This document shows positions 13,694 through 22,069 of a stretch of 64,000 bases of DNA, piece after piece (the stretch's first letter is position 1; each line of letters starts with the position of its first letter). Under the pieces are notes generated by a model. The model was not told where the DNA came from, did no database searches, and worked only from the letters and a program-made list of their open reading frames with translations. The position numbers and the translations under genes were made by a program. Source of the DNA: Burkholderia sp. GAS332 (GTDB lineage Bacteria; Pseudomonadota; Gammaproteobacteria; Burkholderiales; Burkholderiaceae); NCBI GenBank assembly GCA_900142905.1, contig FSRV01000001.1:434001-498000 (forward strand). The letters are read 5' to 3'.

Positions 13694-14959
13694 TCATTTC
13701 CGATAGCGGTTCAACGTCAGCCCGTCGAGATCGATCTCCGGCTTGCGTTGTGTGATGAGATCCGCGACCACCCGGCCCGAGCCCATCGACATTGCCCACC
13801 CCGTCGAGCCGTGCCCGAGGTTCAGCCACAGATTGTCCACGCCGGACGGACCGAGCAACGGTGCGCCATCGGGCGTCATCGGCCGGCGACCGACCCAGAA
13901 GTGCGCGGAAGTCGGATTGGCCGCGCGCGGAAACCAGTCGCTGAGCACCTTCATCAGCGTCTGCAAGGCCTGCTCGCGCAAGGTCGTCTGGCGATTGCCG
14001 AGTTCCGCGGTGCCGGCCACGCGCAGGTTGTTGCCGAAGCGCGTGATCGCCGTTTTCAGCGACTCATCCATCAGTGCCGCGTGCGGGGCTTTTTCTTCGT
14101 CGGTGATGGGCAGCGTCGCCGAGTAGCCTTTGACCGGGTAGAGCGGCACCCTCACGCCGAGCGGCGCAAGCAACGCCGCACTATCGACGCCCAGCGCCAC
14201 CACCACCGCCTCCGCTTGCAACGTCTCGCTGCCGCGTTCGCTCTCGATACGCACCGCGCGAACCGACCCGCCTTGCACGTCGACGGCGCTCACACGCGTG
14301 TCGAAGCGAAACTGCACGCCATTGCGCTCGCAGATCGCGCGCAATTCGCGGGTGAAGCGGGCGCAATCGCCGGCTTCGTCGTCGGGGAGATAGAGACCTG
14401 AGACCGGCGTCTGACGCGCCCAGCGCAAACCCGGTTCGATCTCGACGCACTGCGCCGCGCTGACTTCCCGATGCGCGATGCCCGCGTCGCGCAGGACCGC
14501 CAGCGCGGGTTGCGCGAGTTCGACGTCGTACTCGCTGCGGAACAACTGCAGATAGCCCTGGCTGCGGCCATAGTCGAACGGATAACAGCGGCGGAATTCG
14601 TGCAGGCACTCGCGGCTGTAGTAAGCGATGCGTTGCATGCGCTGCTTGTTGACGCGAAAGCGTTCGAGGTCGCATTCACGCAGCCAGCGCGCGATCCAGC
14701 GCCATTGAGCCGGATCGAAAGTCGGGCGGAAGATCAGCGGTGAGGCCGGCTTGAACAGGTACTTGAGAATCTTCGCCGGCATGCCGGGCGCGGCCCACGG
14801 CGTCACATAACCCGGCGCGATCACGCCGGCGTTGCCGAAGCTGGTGGAGAGCGCGACGTCCGGCTCGCGCTCGATGAGGGTGACCTCGCAGCCTTGCTGG
14901 CTCAGATAAAACGCGGTAGCGACGCCGATCACACCGCCGCCCAGAACGATCGTTTTCAT
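13694..14959 (-). CDS. dadA: D-amino acid dehydrogenase small subunit family (DadA-like)
   Basis: 421-aa FAD-dependent oxidoreductase predicted to deaminate D-amino acids oxidatively at the inner membrane and pass electrons to the quinone pool. The N-terminus carries GGGVIG (7-12). GNAGVIAPGYVTPWAAPGMP and the C-terminal WVGRRPMTPDGAPLLG and NLWLNLGHGSTGWAMS blocks are typical of DadA. It is the second gene after a transporter (17 nt gap), consistent with uptake followed by oxidation. No alanine racemase (dadX) is adjacent, so the substrate need not be D-alanine. Confidence 0.85.
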   Translation of the reverse strand: MKTIVLGGGVIGVATAFYLSQQGCEVTLIEREPDVALSTSFGNAGVIAPGYVTPWAAPGMPAKILKYLFKPASPLIFRPTFDPAQWRWIARWLRECDLERFRVNKQRMQRIAYYSRECLHEFRRCYPFDYGRSQGYLQLFRSEYDVELAQPALAVLRDAGIAHREVSAAQCVEIEPGLRWARQTPVSGLYLPDDEAGDCARFTRELRAICERNGVQFRFDTRVSAVDVQGGSVRAVRIESERGSETLQAEAVVVALGVDSAALLAPLGVRVPLYPVKGYSATLPITDEEKAPHAALMDESLKTAITRFGNNLRVAGTAELGNRQTTLREQALQTLMKVLSDWFPRAANPTSAHFWVGRRPMTPDGAPLLGPSGVDNLWLNLGHGSTGWAMSMGSGRVVADLITQRKPEIDLDGLTLNRYRK

Positions 14960-14976
14960 GTGTGTGACTAGCGATT

Positions 14977-16236
14977 TCAGGCGGTAGGGTGGGGCGCGCC
15001 GAGCACTTTGCCCTTGGTTTCCGGCAGCAGCACGGCAGCGACGATCACCAGCAGATAGCCCGAACCGGCGACGAGACCCATCGCCTTAACTAGCGTCATG
15101 GTTTGCGACAGTGTACCCACGAGGATCGGAAAGAACGAGCCGAGACCGCGGCCCAGGTTGTAGCAGAAGCCTTGCCCCGAGCCGCGGATCGAATTCGGAT
15201 ACAACTCCGACAGATAGGCGCCAACCCCCGCGAAAATCCCTTGCACGACGATGCCGAGCGGGAAGCCGAGCGCGAGCATCATGCCGTCGGTGATCGGCAG
15301 CATCGTGTAGACCATGCCGAGCACGAACGAGCCGATCGCGAACAGCACGAACGACGCGCGCCGGCCGATCTTGTCGCACAGAATCGCCCCGACGATATAG
15401 CCGGTGAATGAGCCGACGATCAGCACGATCAGATAGCCGCTGGTGTTGAAGACCGACAGATGGCGCACGGTTTTCAGATAGGTCGGCAGCCAGGTGGTAA
15501 TCGCGTAGTAGCCGCCAAGCATGCCGGTGCACAGCACGCTGCCTAGCAGGGTCGTTTTGAGGTGAGGGAAGGAGAAGATCTGCAGGAAGTGCGAGGTGTC
15601 GAAGCCGCTTTCGCGAGCGCGGCGCGTTTCGAGAAAGATCTCCGGATCGCTGACATTGCGGCGGATATAGAAGATCCACAGCGCGGGCAGCAGGCCGATC
15701 CAGAAGCAGGCGCGCCATGCGACCTGTTCCGGCAGCAGCGCGAAGAACGCCCAATAAATGATGGCCGCCGCGGCCCAGCCGAATGACCAGCTGCTTTGCA
15801 CGGTGCCGACGGCTTTCGCGCGATGCTGAGGTGAACGGATGGTTTCGGCCATCATGATCGTCACGACCGACCATTCACCGCCGAAGCCGATGCCTTGCAG
15901 CGTGCGGGTGGTGAGCAGTTGCCAGAACGAATGCGTGAAGCCCGACAGGCAGGTGAAGATCGCGAAGGTGGCGATGGTCCACTGGAGGACACGCACGCGT
16001 CCGTAGCGGTCGGCGAGGATACCGGCGAGCCAGCCGCCGATCGCCGACGAAATCAGCGAACTGGTCGCGATCATGCCGGCTTCGCTTTTGGTCATGCCCC
16101 ATGTCGCGATCAGCGTCGGAATGAGGAATGAGTAGATCATGAAATCGAAGGCGTCGACTGCGTAGCCGCCGAAGCCAGCGTAGAGGGTGCGGCGTTCGCG
16201 CTGGGTCAGTTCGGTGAACCATTGGAGAGAGGGCAT
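14977..16236 (-). CDS. MFS transporter (metabolite:H+ symporter type)
   Basis: 419-aa integral membrane protein with about 12 hydrophobic segments. DAFDFMIYSFLIPTL in TM1, the loop 2-3 signature GILADRYGRVRVL and GFGGEWSVVTIMMAE place it with the sialate/lactate/aromatic-acid H+ symporter group of MFS proteins. It starts the operon with dadA, so it may import the dehydrogenase's substrate or an amino acid/2-oxo acid. The GGAG upstream of ATG 16236 is about 14 nt away, further than usual. Substrate is unknown. Confidence 0.82.
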   Translation of the reverse strand: MPSLQWFTELTQRERRTLYAGFGGYAVDAFDFMIYSFLIPTLIATWGMTKSEAGMIATSSLISSAIGGWLAGILADRYGRVRVLQWTIATFAIFTCLSGFTHSFWQLLTTRTLQGIGFGGEWSVVTIMMAETIRSPQHRAKAVGTVQSSWSFGWAAAAIIYWAFFALLPEQVAWRACFWIGLLPALWIFYIRRNVSDPEIFLETRRARESGFDTSHFLQIFSFPHLKTTLLGSVLCTGMLGGYYAITTWLPTYLKTVRHLSVFNTSGYLIVLIVGSFTGYIVGAILCDKIGRRASFVLFAIGSFVLGMVYTMLPITDGMMLALGFPLGIVVQGIFAGVGAYLSELYPNSIRGSGQGFCYNLGRGLGSFFPILVGTLSQTMTLVKAMGLVAGSGYLLVIVAAVLLPETKGKVLGAPHPTA

Positions 16237-16477
16237 GTTTTTTTGTGGTCTCCAGGCGGTTTTTGCCTTACGGCGGCTTGATCGTGGTTTTTTGTATTCT
16301 AAGGGGACGGGGTGTGGTGCGGCCAGCGGCGGTCAAAAATGGCGGCGGGTAAGACATTCCATTCCGGTTCCTTACTAACTCCTACCATGTAACCCAAAAA
16401 TTATTGAGCGCCGTTAAACTGCGCCGGCAGTGCTCTAGCTGCGAAAATCCTCTTCACGCTCGCGCTCGCCACTCTTC

Positions 16478-17404
16478 ATGCCCGCAACCGCAAAAAACTG
16501 CTCGCTGTCCCGCCGCTTCGCGAGCACGTCTTGGCGGGCACATCAATCGCGCCGCGCGTTCCTGAAATCCTCGGCAAGCGTGCTGCTGCTCTCCGGCATG
16601 AGCAGTTCGCTGCTGTCGGCTTGCGGAGGCGGAAATCTTGACACTGATCCGCCGGCCACGCCGCGCCTCGCGTCGGTGAGTAACTTCCGCGACGTGGCGG
16701 GCGCGGCTGCCGGCTATCCGACGGTCGACGGCAAGCAAATGCGCCGTGGCGCCTTTTATCGCGCGAATGCGCTGAGCCTCAGCGCGGCCGACGCCGCCAC
16801 CATCGACAAACTCGGCATCGCTTCGGTCTACGACCTGCGCACGCCAGGCGAAATCGCGCGCGTCGCCGATATCCTGCCGATGGGCGCGACATCACAAGCA
16901 CTCGATGTCCTGGGTACCAGTGACTTCGTCACGCCAACGTTCGATGCGGCAGGCGCCGCCGTGGCGTTCATGGAAGCCCAGATGGGCGGCTATGTCACTG
17001 GCGCTGCCCAGCGTGTCGGGTACGGCGAGCTACTCACGCGACTTGCCAATGGCGCCGGCGTGCAACTGTTTCATTCCAACGCGGGTAAGGATCGCGCCGG
17101 CTGGGTCGCGGCACTCCTGCTCAGCATCGCCAACGTGCCGCTCGACGTCATCATGCAGGACTATCTGCTCAGCAACGTCTATCTGGCCCAGTCGATTGCG
17201 GCGCAGACCGGGACGCTGCGCGCGCAGGACGGCGATGCGGTCGCAACGGTCGAGTTACCCGTGTTCAACGTCCAGGAAAGTTATCTGCAGGCGGGGTTTG
17301 ATCAGGTGCAGGCGAGCTACGGCACGATGGCGAGCTATCTGACACAAGGCCTTGGCCTGTCTCAGGCGACGATCGACGCGTTGCGCGACCGTCTGGTGGT
17401 CTGA
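16478..17404 (+). CDS. Tyrosine phosphatase-fold lipoprotein with Cys-to-Ser active site
   Basis: 308-aa exported protein: SRRAFLK (24-30) followed by a hydrophobic segment and lipobox LLSAC (Cys49), a twin-arginine-like lipoprotein signal. The rest matches the bacterial Y_phosphatase3 family: SNFRDVAG, YDLRTPGEIA and a P-loop-like segment. That P-loop, normally H-C-x-x-G-K-D-R-T-G, reads HSNAGKDRAG at 199-208, so the nucleophilic cysteine is Ser200 (codon TCC). Classical phosphatase catalysis should be impaired, suggesting a phosphate-binding pseudophosphatase or an altered enzyme. It has no operon partner, and the ribosome binding site before ATG 16478 is weak. Confidence 0.8.
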   Translation: MPATAKNCSLSRRFASTSWRAHQSRRAFLKSSASVLLLSGMSSSLLSACGGGNLDTDPPATPRLASVSNFRDVAGAAAGYPTVDGKQMRRGAFYRANALSLSAADAATIDKLGIASVYDLRTPGEIARVADILPMGATSQALDVLGTSDFVTPTFDAAGAAVAFMEAQMGGYVTGAAQRVGYGELLTRLANGAGVQLFHSNAGKDRAGWVAALLLSIANVPLDVIMQDYLLSNVYLAQSIAAQTGTLRAQDGDAVATVELPVFNVQESYLQAGFDQVQASYGTMASYLTQGLGLSQATIDALRDRLVV

Positions 17405-17453
17405 CTCGCGCTCGCCGCGCCAGGAGCTGCGCGGACCACCCGGCAGGTACAGA

Positions 17454-17486
17454 CAAAAAAAGTCCGCCCCAAATAACCAGGCGGAC
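17454..17486 (-). terminator. Intrinsic terminator of the sensor kinase operon
   Basis: On the minus strand GTCCGCC (complement of 17480-17486) pairs with GGCGGAC (complement of 17462-17468) and is followed by TTTTTTT (17455-17461), about 120 nt after the histidine kinase stop. A 5' T-run is absent on the plus strand, so it acts on the minus-strand operon. Confidence 0.7.
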
Positions 17487-17607
17487 AGAGAAGGGCGGCA
17501 TCGAGGTTGCCGGGGGCGACTATAAGGCCACAGCGCTCACGAAAGCCCATCCAGTAAGGGCACGTAAGTGCCCGCGCTCAACGCCCTTCCACCCTTCCCG
17601 CTCATCC

Positions 17608-18879
17608 TCATGCTTGTGCCGGCCCAACCGGCAACTCGATCCGTACTTCCAGCCCGCCTTGCGCATGATTGCGCACATGGCAGCGTCCGCCGCGATCGTG
17701 CGCGAGCCGCGCGACGATCGCGAGACCCAGCCCGCAATGACCTTCGCCGCCACGTGCGGCGTCGAGCCGTACGAACGGTTTCATCGCCGCGGCGATGCGG
17801 TCGTCAGGAATACCCGGGCCGTGGTCGCGCACGCTGATGACCCAATGCCCCTCATTGCGCGCCGTGGCGATATTCACCGGTGGTGAGCCGTGCTCCAGCG
17901 CGTTGTCGACGAGATTCGTCACCAGCCGGTCGAGCAAGGTGCGTGGCAGCGTGAACGACGCACCGGCGTGCAGATCGAGCGTGAACAGCGGCGTCTCGGT
18001 GCTGTCGCCGGTGGAAAACTGTTCCTGCAGGAATTCGTCGACTTCGACCGGCGGCCCCGCGTCAGCGGACTGACCGGCAAACTCCAGAAACTGCTGGACG
18101 ATGTTGGTCAACGAGTCAACGTCGCGGATCAGCCCGGCCCGCTCGTTTTCCGCGACCAGCACGCTCGCGCGCAACTTGAGCCGCGTGAGCGGCGCTTTCA
18201 GGTCATGCGCGACGCCGGCGAGCATCACCGCCTGGTCGTCACCGGCTTCGTTCAGGCGCCGCATCATGTCGTTGAAGGACCCGATCAGATCGCGCAGCTC
18301 ACGCGGACCTTGCACGGTCACGGGTTCCGGCCGCCCGCCTGAACCGAACGCGCGGGCTGCATCGGCCACGCGGGATAGAGGCCGCTGCATCTGCCAGACC
18401 GCGAACAACGACAGGATCAGCGCGGCCAGCAGCATCGAGATGGATTCGACCAGAAAGCGCGGGCGCGGTGGAACGTCCACCGGCACGACGACCCAGTTCG
18501 ATTTGCCGGGGAACAGCACCCATAACTGCGGCGGGCGCAGGTCGTCGACGGCGATCTGCGTGCCGGGTGGCAGGTTCTCGCGCAATTGCCGGCTCAGTTC
18601 GACCAGCGGATGAATGGTCGGTGCGTGCAGATGGACGCTCGACGGCATGTTCCAGGTAGGGACGAGGTGCACACGCATGGCGGGTGCGAGCGCGGCGCCC
18701 TTCATCTGCTCGCCGTTGATCGCCTGCAGCACCAGCAGAATGCCGCGCGCGAAGCCGTCGATTTCGTGGCGCGGCGGCTGCATCACCACCAGCACGAACC
18801 AGCCGGCCTGAATCGCGAACAACACCGCCGTCGACAGCAACGCCATTCTGCCGAATAGCGTGTTCAGCGGGTTTTTCAT
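17608..18879 (-). CDS. Membrane sensor histidine kinase (EnvZ-like)
   Basis: 423-aa inner-membrane kinase: TM1 about 9-33, a periplasmic region of about 110 residues, TM2 about 144-163, a HAMP-like linker, then a DHp domain with phospho-acceptor His225 in AGVAHDLKAPLTRLKLR and a catalytic ATPase domain with NLVDNALEHG, DHGPGIP and GLGLAIV. This is the layout of EnvZ-type kinases. Its start overlaps the upstream response-regulator stop by 4 nt (18876-18879), so the pair is coupled. The stimulus is unknown. Confidence 0.9.
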   Translation of the reverse strand: MKNPLNTLFGRMALLSTAVLFAIQAGWFVLVVMQPPRHEIDGFARGILLVLQAINGEQMKGAALAPAMRVHLVPTWNMPSSVHLHAPTIHPLVELSRQLRENLPPGTQIAVDDLRPPQLWVLFPGKSNWVVVPVDVPPRPRFLVESISMLLAALILSLFAVWQMQRPLSRVADAARAFGSGGRPEPVTVQGPRELRDLIGSFNDMMRRLNEAGDDQAVMLAGVAHDLKAPLTRLKLRASVLVAENERAGLIRDVDSLTNIVQQFLEFAGQSADAGPPVEVDEFLQEQFSTGDSTETPLFTLDLHAGASFTLPRTLLDRLVTNLVDNALEHGSPPVNIATARNEGHWVISVRDHGPGIPDDRIAAAMKPFVRLDAARGGEGHCGLGLAIVARLAHDRGGRCHVRNHAQGGLEVRIELPVGPAQA

Positions 18880-19616
18880 GCGCTTGAGGCAGCCTCGTCG
18901 GCGAACGGCGTGCCGTCGGCGTCGGGCACGAATACATAGCCTTTGCCGCGCACCGTCTGCACGTAGCAGGGATTGGACGGGTCGTCTTCGATCACGCGGC
19001 GCAGGCGCCAGATCGGCACGTCGAGGCTGCGGTCGCGGAAGGCGAGATTGTCGCGATGCACGAGATCGTGAATCAGCACGCGCGACAGCACCTTGTACGG
19101 ATTGTTGACAAAAATCTTTAGCAGCGCGAACTCACTGTCGCGCAGGGGCAGCTTCGCGTCATCGCGCGACAGCGAGCGCGTGGCGAAGTCGAGTTCGAAC
19201 GGGCCGAAGCGATACGGCTTGCGGGCTTCCGGCGCACTCGTAGTGGACGGCCCGCGGCGGCGCAGCACCGTATGGATGCGCGCGAGCAGCTCGCGCGGGT
19301 CGAACGGTTTGGTCAGATAGTCGTCCGCACCGAGCGAAAGCCCGACGATGCGGTCGGCCACCGTACCGCGCGCCGTGACGAAGATCACCGGAATGTCGTC
19401 GCCGGCGGCGCGCAAGGCGGTGAGCGCGCGCAGGCCGTCGGTGTTCGGCATCATGATGTCGAGCACGACGACCGACGGCCGTTCACGTTCGAGCCGGCGT
19501 TGCAGATGGGTGCCGTCGTGCAGCACCGACGCGTCGAAGCCGTTCGATTGCAGAAACTTGCAAAGCAGATCGCGTACGACCGGGTCGTCGTCGACGATAA
19601 GGACCTGTGGATTCAT
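18876..19616 (-). CDS. OmpR-family response regulator (kinase partner)
   Basis: 246-aa two-domain regulator. The receiver domain has the acidic pocket DDD (9-11), the phosphorylation site Asp53 in VLDIMMPNTDG, a conserved Thr in FVTAR and Lys in TKPFDP. The C-terminal winged helix has RDSEFALLKIF, RSLDVPIWRLRR and VQTVRGKGYVFVPD. It is translated just before the sensor kinase with ATGA overlap and is probably its cognate regulator. A close paralogue lies at 22070-22810. Confidence 0.92.
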   Translation of the reverse strand: MNPQVLIVDDDPVVRDLLCKFLQSNGFDASVLHDGTHLQRRLERERPSVVVLDIMMPNTDGLRALTALRAAGDDIPVIFVTARGTVADRIVGLSLGADDYLTKPFDPRELLARIHTVLRRRGPSTTSAPEARKPYRFGPFELDFATRSLSRDDAKLPLRDSEFALLKIFVNNPYKVLSRVLIHDLVHRDNLAFRDRSLDVPIWRLRRVIEDDPSNPCYVQTVRGKGYVFVPDADGTPFADEAASSA

Positions 19617-20069
19617 GGCGAAATTCTAGACTGGCGCGCGCGGCGCGCGACCGACAGTTTTCTTACCAATGCTTACGCAAAGCTGCGGCGTCCTTGCCGG
19701 TTCGGGCGTCAGGCCCGTCACCAAAGGCTCACGGCATATTTCACGGTTGCCATATTTGGCAACGCGTTGGCGATGCGTCGGCAACGCGCTAGCCATACGT
19801 CGCCACCGTGCCGCGCGGCGTGGAAGTCATTTTGCACCGCTTAAATTCCTCCGATGAAAGACGCTGTGCGCAATTGCTACTGATGGCAATGGGTCGCAAC
19901 GGGTCGTAAGAACCGCTGAAAAGCGCGCGTTCCTTCGTGCATCGCCATCGCGTGCGCGGCGAGATGATTCGTCGTGCAGTACGTTGCGTCGCATGTCGAA
20001 AACAGCCTAACGCCTTGGGCCCACGACAGGCGGCGTGAAATCGAAACCTAGCGCCACGCGAGGCTCATC
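19617..20069. other. Intergenic region with repeats upstream of the regulator operon
   Basis: No gene is supported in these 453 nt. They contain a perfect hairpin GTTGCCA-TATT-TGGCAAC (19746-19763), an inverted repeat CGCGTTG/CAACGCG (19763-19769, 19782-19788) and a direct repeat GGCAACGCG at 19758 and 19780, 22 bp apart. These lie 130-175 bp upstream of the response-regulator start and could be autoregulatory sites. Confidence 0.4.
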
Positions 20070-20261
20070 ATGACCATTCACAGCCATCTCACTTCAACCC
20101 GCTTTTCTTCGCTCGCGCCGATGCGGGCGGCGGAAAAGCCCGCCACGCCAAACAACTCGCCGGCTACGCCGCAGGAACCGGAGTCCGCTAGCGAGACGCC
20201 GCCGTCGCCGTCGTCGCTGCCGTCGGGGCTGGTCGGCAATCTCGTCAACACCACTGCCTGA
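20070..20261 (+). CDS. Small Pro/Ser-rich hypothetical protein
   Basis: 63-aa open frame with GAGG about 7 nt before ATG 20070. The product is rich in Pro, Ser, Thr and Ala after residue 22, with no signal peptide, membrane segment or recognisable domain. It lies 15 nt upstream of a lipoprotein gene in the same direction, which makes translation plausible. Function is not recognised; it could be a spurious frame in GC-rich DNA. Confidence 0.4.
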   Translation: MTIHSHLTSTRFSSLAPMRAAEKPATPNNSPATPQEPESASETPPSPSSLPSGLVGNLVNTTA

Positions 20262-20276
20262 CGCACCGAGGCCCGT

Positions 20277-20474
20277 GTGTCGACCCCGAGCATTCCTGAC
20301 CGCTTTATCCGTGTCGCTGCGTGGTTGACGCTCGGCGCGGCGCTGCTGCCACTCGGCGGCTGCGCCGTTGCCGCGCTGCCGTGCAGGCTGACGTCGGCCA
20401 CGCTGAAAATCATCCCGGTCGTCGGCCATGCCGCGGCCACGCCGTTCGACATGTGCTCATCCGCCATCGACTGA
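20277..20474 (+). CDS. Small lipoprotein
   Basis: 65-aa protein from GTG 20277 (GAGG 5 nt upstream). A hydrophobic segment VAAWLTLGAALLPLGG ends in a lipobox-like LGGC (Cys29), followed by AVAALPCRLTSATLKIIPVVGHAAATP. The mature peptide is only about 37 residues with two more cysteines. Likely an envelope-anchored lipoprotein of unknown function, possibly of the small-lipoprotein family DUF6726. It is 3 nt from the next gene, so probably one operon. Confidence 0.6.
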   Translation: MSTPSIPDRFIRVAAWLTLGAALLPLGGCAVAALPCRLTSATLKIIPVVGHAAATPFDMCSSAID

Positions 20475-20477
20475 ACC

Positions 20478-21191
20478 ATGACATTCAAACGGATTGCCTG
20501 CGCGCTGGCACTGCTGGCCGGCATGGTCCCGATGGCCGCTCAGGCGCAGTCGGTCGAGCGCGGAGCGAATGCGCCCAACGCCGCTTCGAAGGGCGCTTCC
20601 ACGGAGGCACGCCGGCGTTTGCAGGACGCACCGTTCGCGTTTCGCGGCATAGCGCTCGGCATCACGCTCGACGAATTCCGCGCGGGTTCGACCGTGCGGG
20701 CCACACCGCTCGGCAGTGTGCCCGTCTGCGAGACGGACGTGCAGGCGGGCGCGCTCGGCATGCGGCTGAAATCGCCCGAGAGTCTGACCGTGGCCTGCCG
20801 CTGGGCGCATCGAGCGGACGACGGCTGGGCGGTGTCGCAAGCCGTCGTCGACGGCGCGCTGGCACAGGAGCATGTGCTGCGTTTTGCGCGTGTCGACGGC
20901 CAGAGCGCACTGCGTCTGTACGAAATTTCTTTCGTGATCGACGAGATCACCGCCGAAGACTTGCGCGACGCGCTCGCGGACCGTTATGGCCCGCCGCGTC
21001 TGGTGACGCACAGCGCGTCGTCGTCGGGCGCGATGCCGGTCTACGTGTGGGAAAACGCGGTGAGTTCGATCACGTTGTGCTTTCTGCCGGGCACCCGCAA
21101 CGGCACGCTCACCTATCTGCTGAAGGGCTCGGACGCGTGGGTGAAATCGGTCGTGCGGCAATGGCAGGCAAGCGGTGCCGAGGCGGGTTGA
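20478..21191 (+). CDS. Exported hypothetical protein
   Basis: 237-aa protein with a clear signal peptide (MTFKRIACALALLAGMVPMA, cleavage after AQA). The mature part contains FRGIALGITLDEFRA, VCETDV, GWAVSQAVV, FVIDEITAEDLRDALADRYGPP and VWENAVSSITLCFLPG, a pattern of small periplasmic proteins that vary around an LGxxxxEF core. Two Cys in the first half and one later may form a disulfide. No family is confidently named. It is in an apparent operon between a lipoprotein gene and flgH. Confidence 0.75.
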   Translation: MTFKRIACALALLAGMVPMAAQAQSVERGANAPNAASKGASTEARRRLQDAPFAFRGIALGITLDEFRAGSTVRATPLGSVPVCETDVQAGALGMRLKSPESLTVACRWAHRADDGWAVSQAVVDGALAQEHVLRFARVDGQSALRLYEISFVIDEITAEDLRDALADRYGPPRLVTHSASSSGAMPVYVWENAVSSITLCFLPGTRNGTLTYLLKGSDAWVKSVVRQWQASGAEAG

Positions 21192-21318
21192 TGTGCCGCC
21201 TCATCCATTGCGCGGTTTGCGGGCTCATGCAGGGCGCCGATTGCATCGTTGAACCAAGCGTCGGCAGCGCGACCGCAAAGTCCATTTTCAATCCGGCCGA
21301 TCCGGCCAGGGAGCATGC

Positions 21319-21990
21319 ATGACTGCGCTACGTCTCACGGTCGCGCTAGGCGCGGTGGCCTGTCTCGCGGCTTGCGCGGGCAGCCAGCAGCCCTCGATCG
21401 TCGAAACGCCGATGTCGCCGCCGCTCGCGTCGGCGCCGCTGAACGTCAATACGCAGGGTGCGATCTATCAGGCCGGCGCGCCGTTGCTGCTCTACGAAAC
21501 GCCGCGTGCGCAGCATATCGGCGACGTGCTGACGATCCGCTTGTCGGAGTCGTACAGCGGCAACAATAGCTCGACCGCCGCTGCGAACCGGTCGAGCAGC
21601 ATCACTGCGACCGCCGCCGATCAGTCGACCAACGCCGCCGCACGGCTCGCGAGACTGTTCAACATTGGCTCGGCCAGTACCGACTACAAAGGACAGGGCA
21701 GTCTCACCGATATCAGCGGCATGACCGGCACGCTGGCTGTGACCGTGATCGGCACGATGTCGACCGGCAATCTGGTGGTGTCGGGCGAGAAGGTGATCGC
21801 GATGAGCGGCAACCGCGACCGCTTGCGCCTGTCGGGCATCGTCAATCCGAAGGATATCGAAGCAGGCAACTATGTGGCGTCGAGCAAGGTCGCGAATGCG
21901 CGCATCGAGCAGGCGGGCGTGGGCATGGTGTCCGATGCCACCACGATGGGCTGGCTGCAGAGAATGTTTCTGAGCGTGCTGACGTTTTAA
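21319..21990 (+). CDS. flgH: Flagellar L-ring protein FlgH homologue (isolated)
   Basis: 223-aa lipoprotein (lipobox LAAC, Cys19) with the FlgH hallmarks: GAIYQAG near residue 50, HIGDVLTIRLSESYSGNNSS, FNIGSAS, GTMSTGNLVVSGEK, RLSGIVNPKDIEAGNYVASSKVANARIEQAG and the C-terminal WLQRMFLSVLTF. FlgH forms the outer-membrane L ring around the flagellar rod. No other flagellar gene is nearby; the partner FlgI and rod genes are absent. AGGGAG lies 5 nt before ATG 21319. It may be a second FlgH copy serving a different envelope structure. Confidence 0.88.
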   Translation: MTALRLTVALGAVACLAACAGSQQPSIVETPMSPPLASAPLNVNTQGAIYQAGAPLLLYETPRAQHIGDVLTIRLSESYSGNNSSTAAANRSSSITATAADQSTNAAARLARLFNIGSASTDYKGQGSLTDISGMTGTLAVTVIGTMSTGNLVVSGEKVIAMSGNRDRLRLSGIVNPKDIEAGNYVASSKVANARIEQAGVGMVSDATTMGWLQRMFLSVLTF

Positions 21991-22069
21991 AGCTGCTGCG
22001 GGACGGACGCGGGGTGCACGCGGGGTACGCAATGAGGTGTGCGACCCGGAGCGTACGTTCGTTTAAGCG

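Noticed and set aside
16237-16477. Possible divergent promoters between the MFS and phosphatase genes
   Set aside because: TAGAAT and TTGACC-like hexamers occur but not at acceptable spacing, so no promoter is claimed.
20321-21322. 333-codon frame overlapping the exported protein gene on the same strand
   Set aside because: Arg/Gly-rich composition typical of an out-of-frame read; the overlapping 237-aa frame has a signal peptide and ordinary composition.
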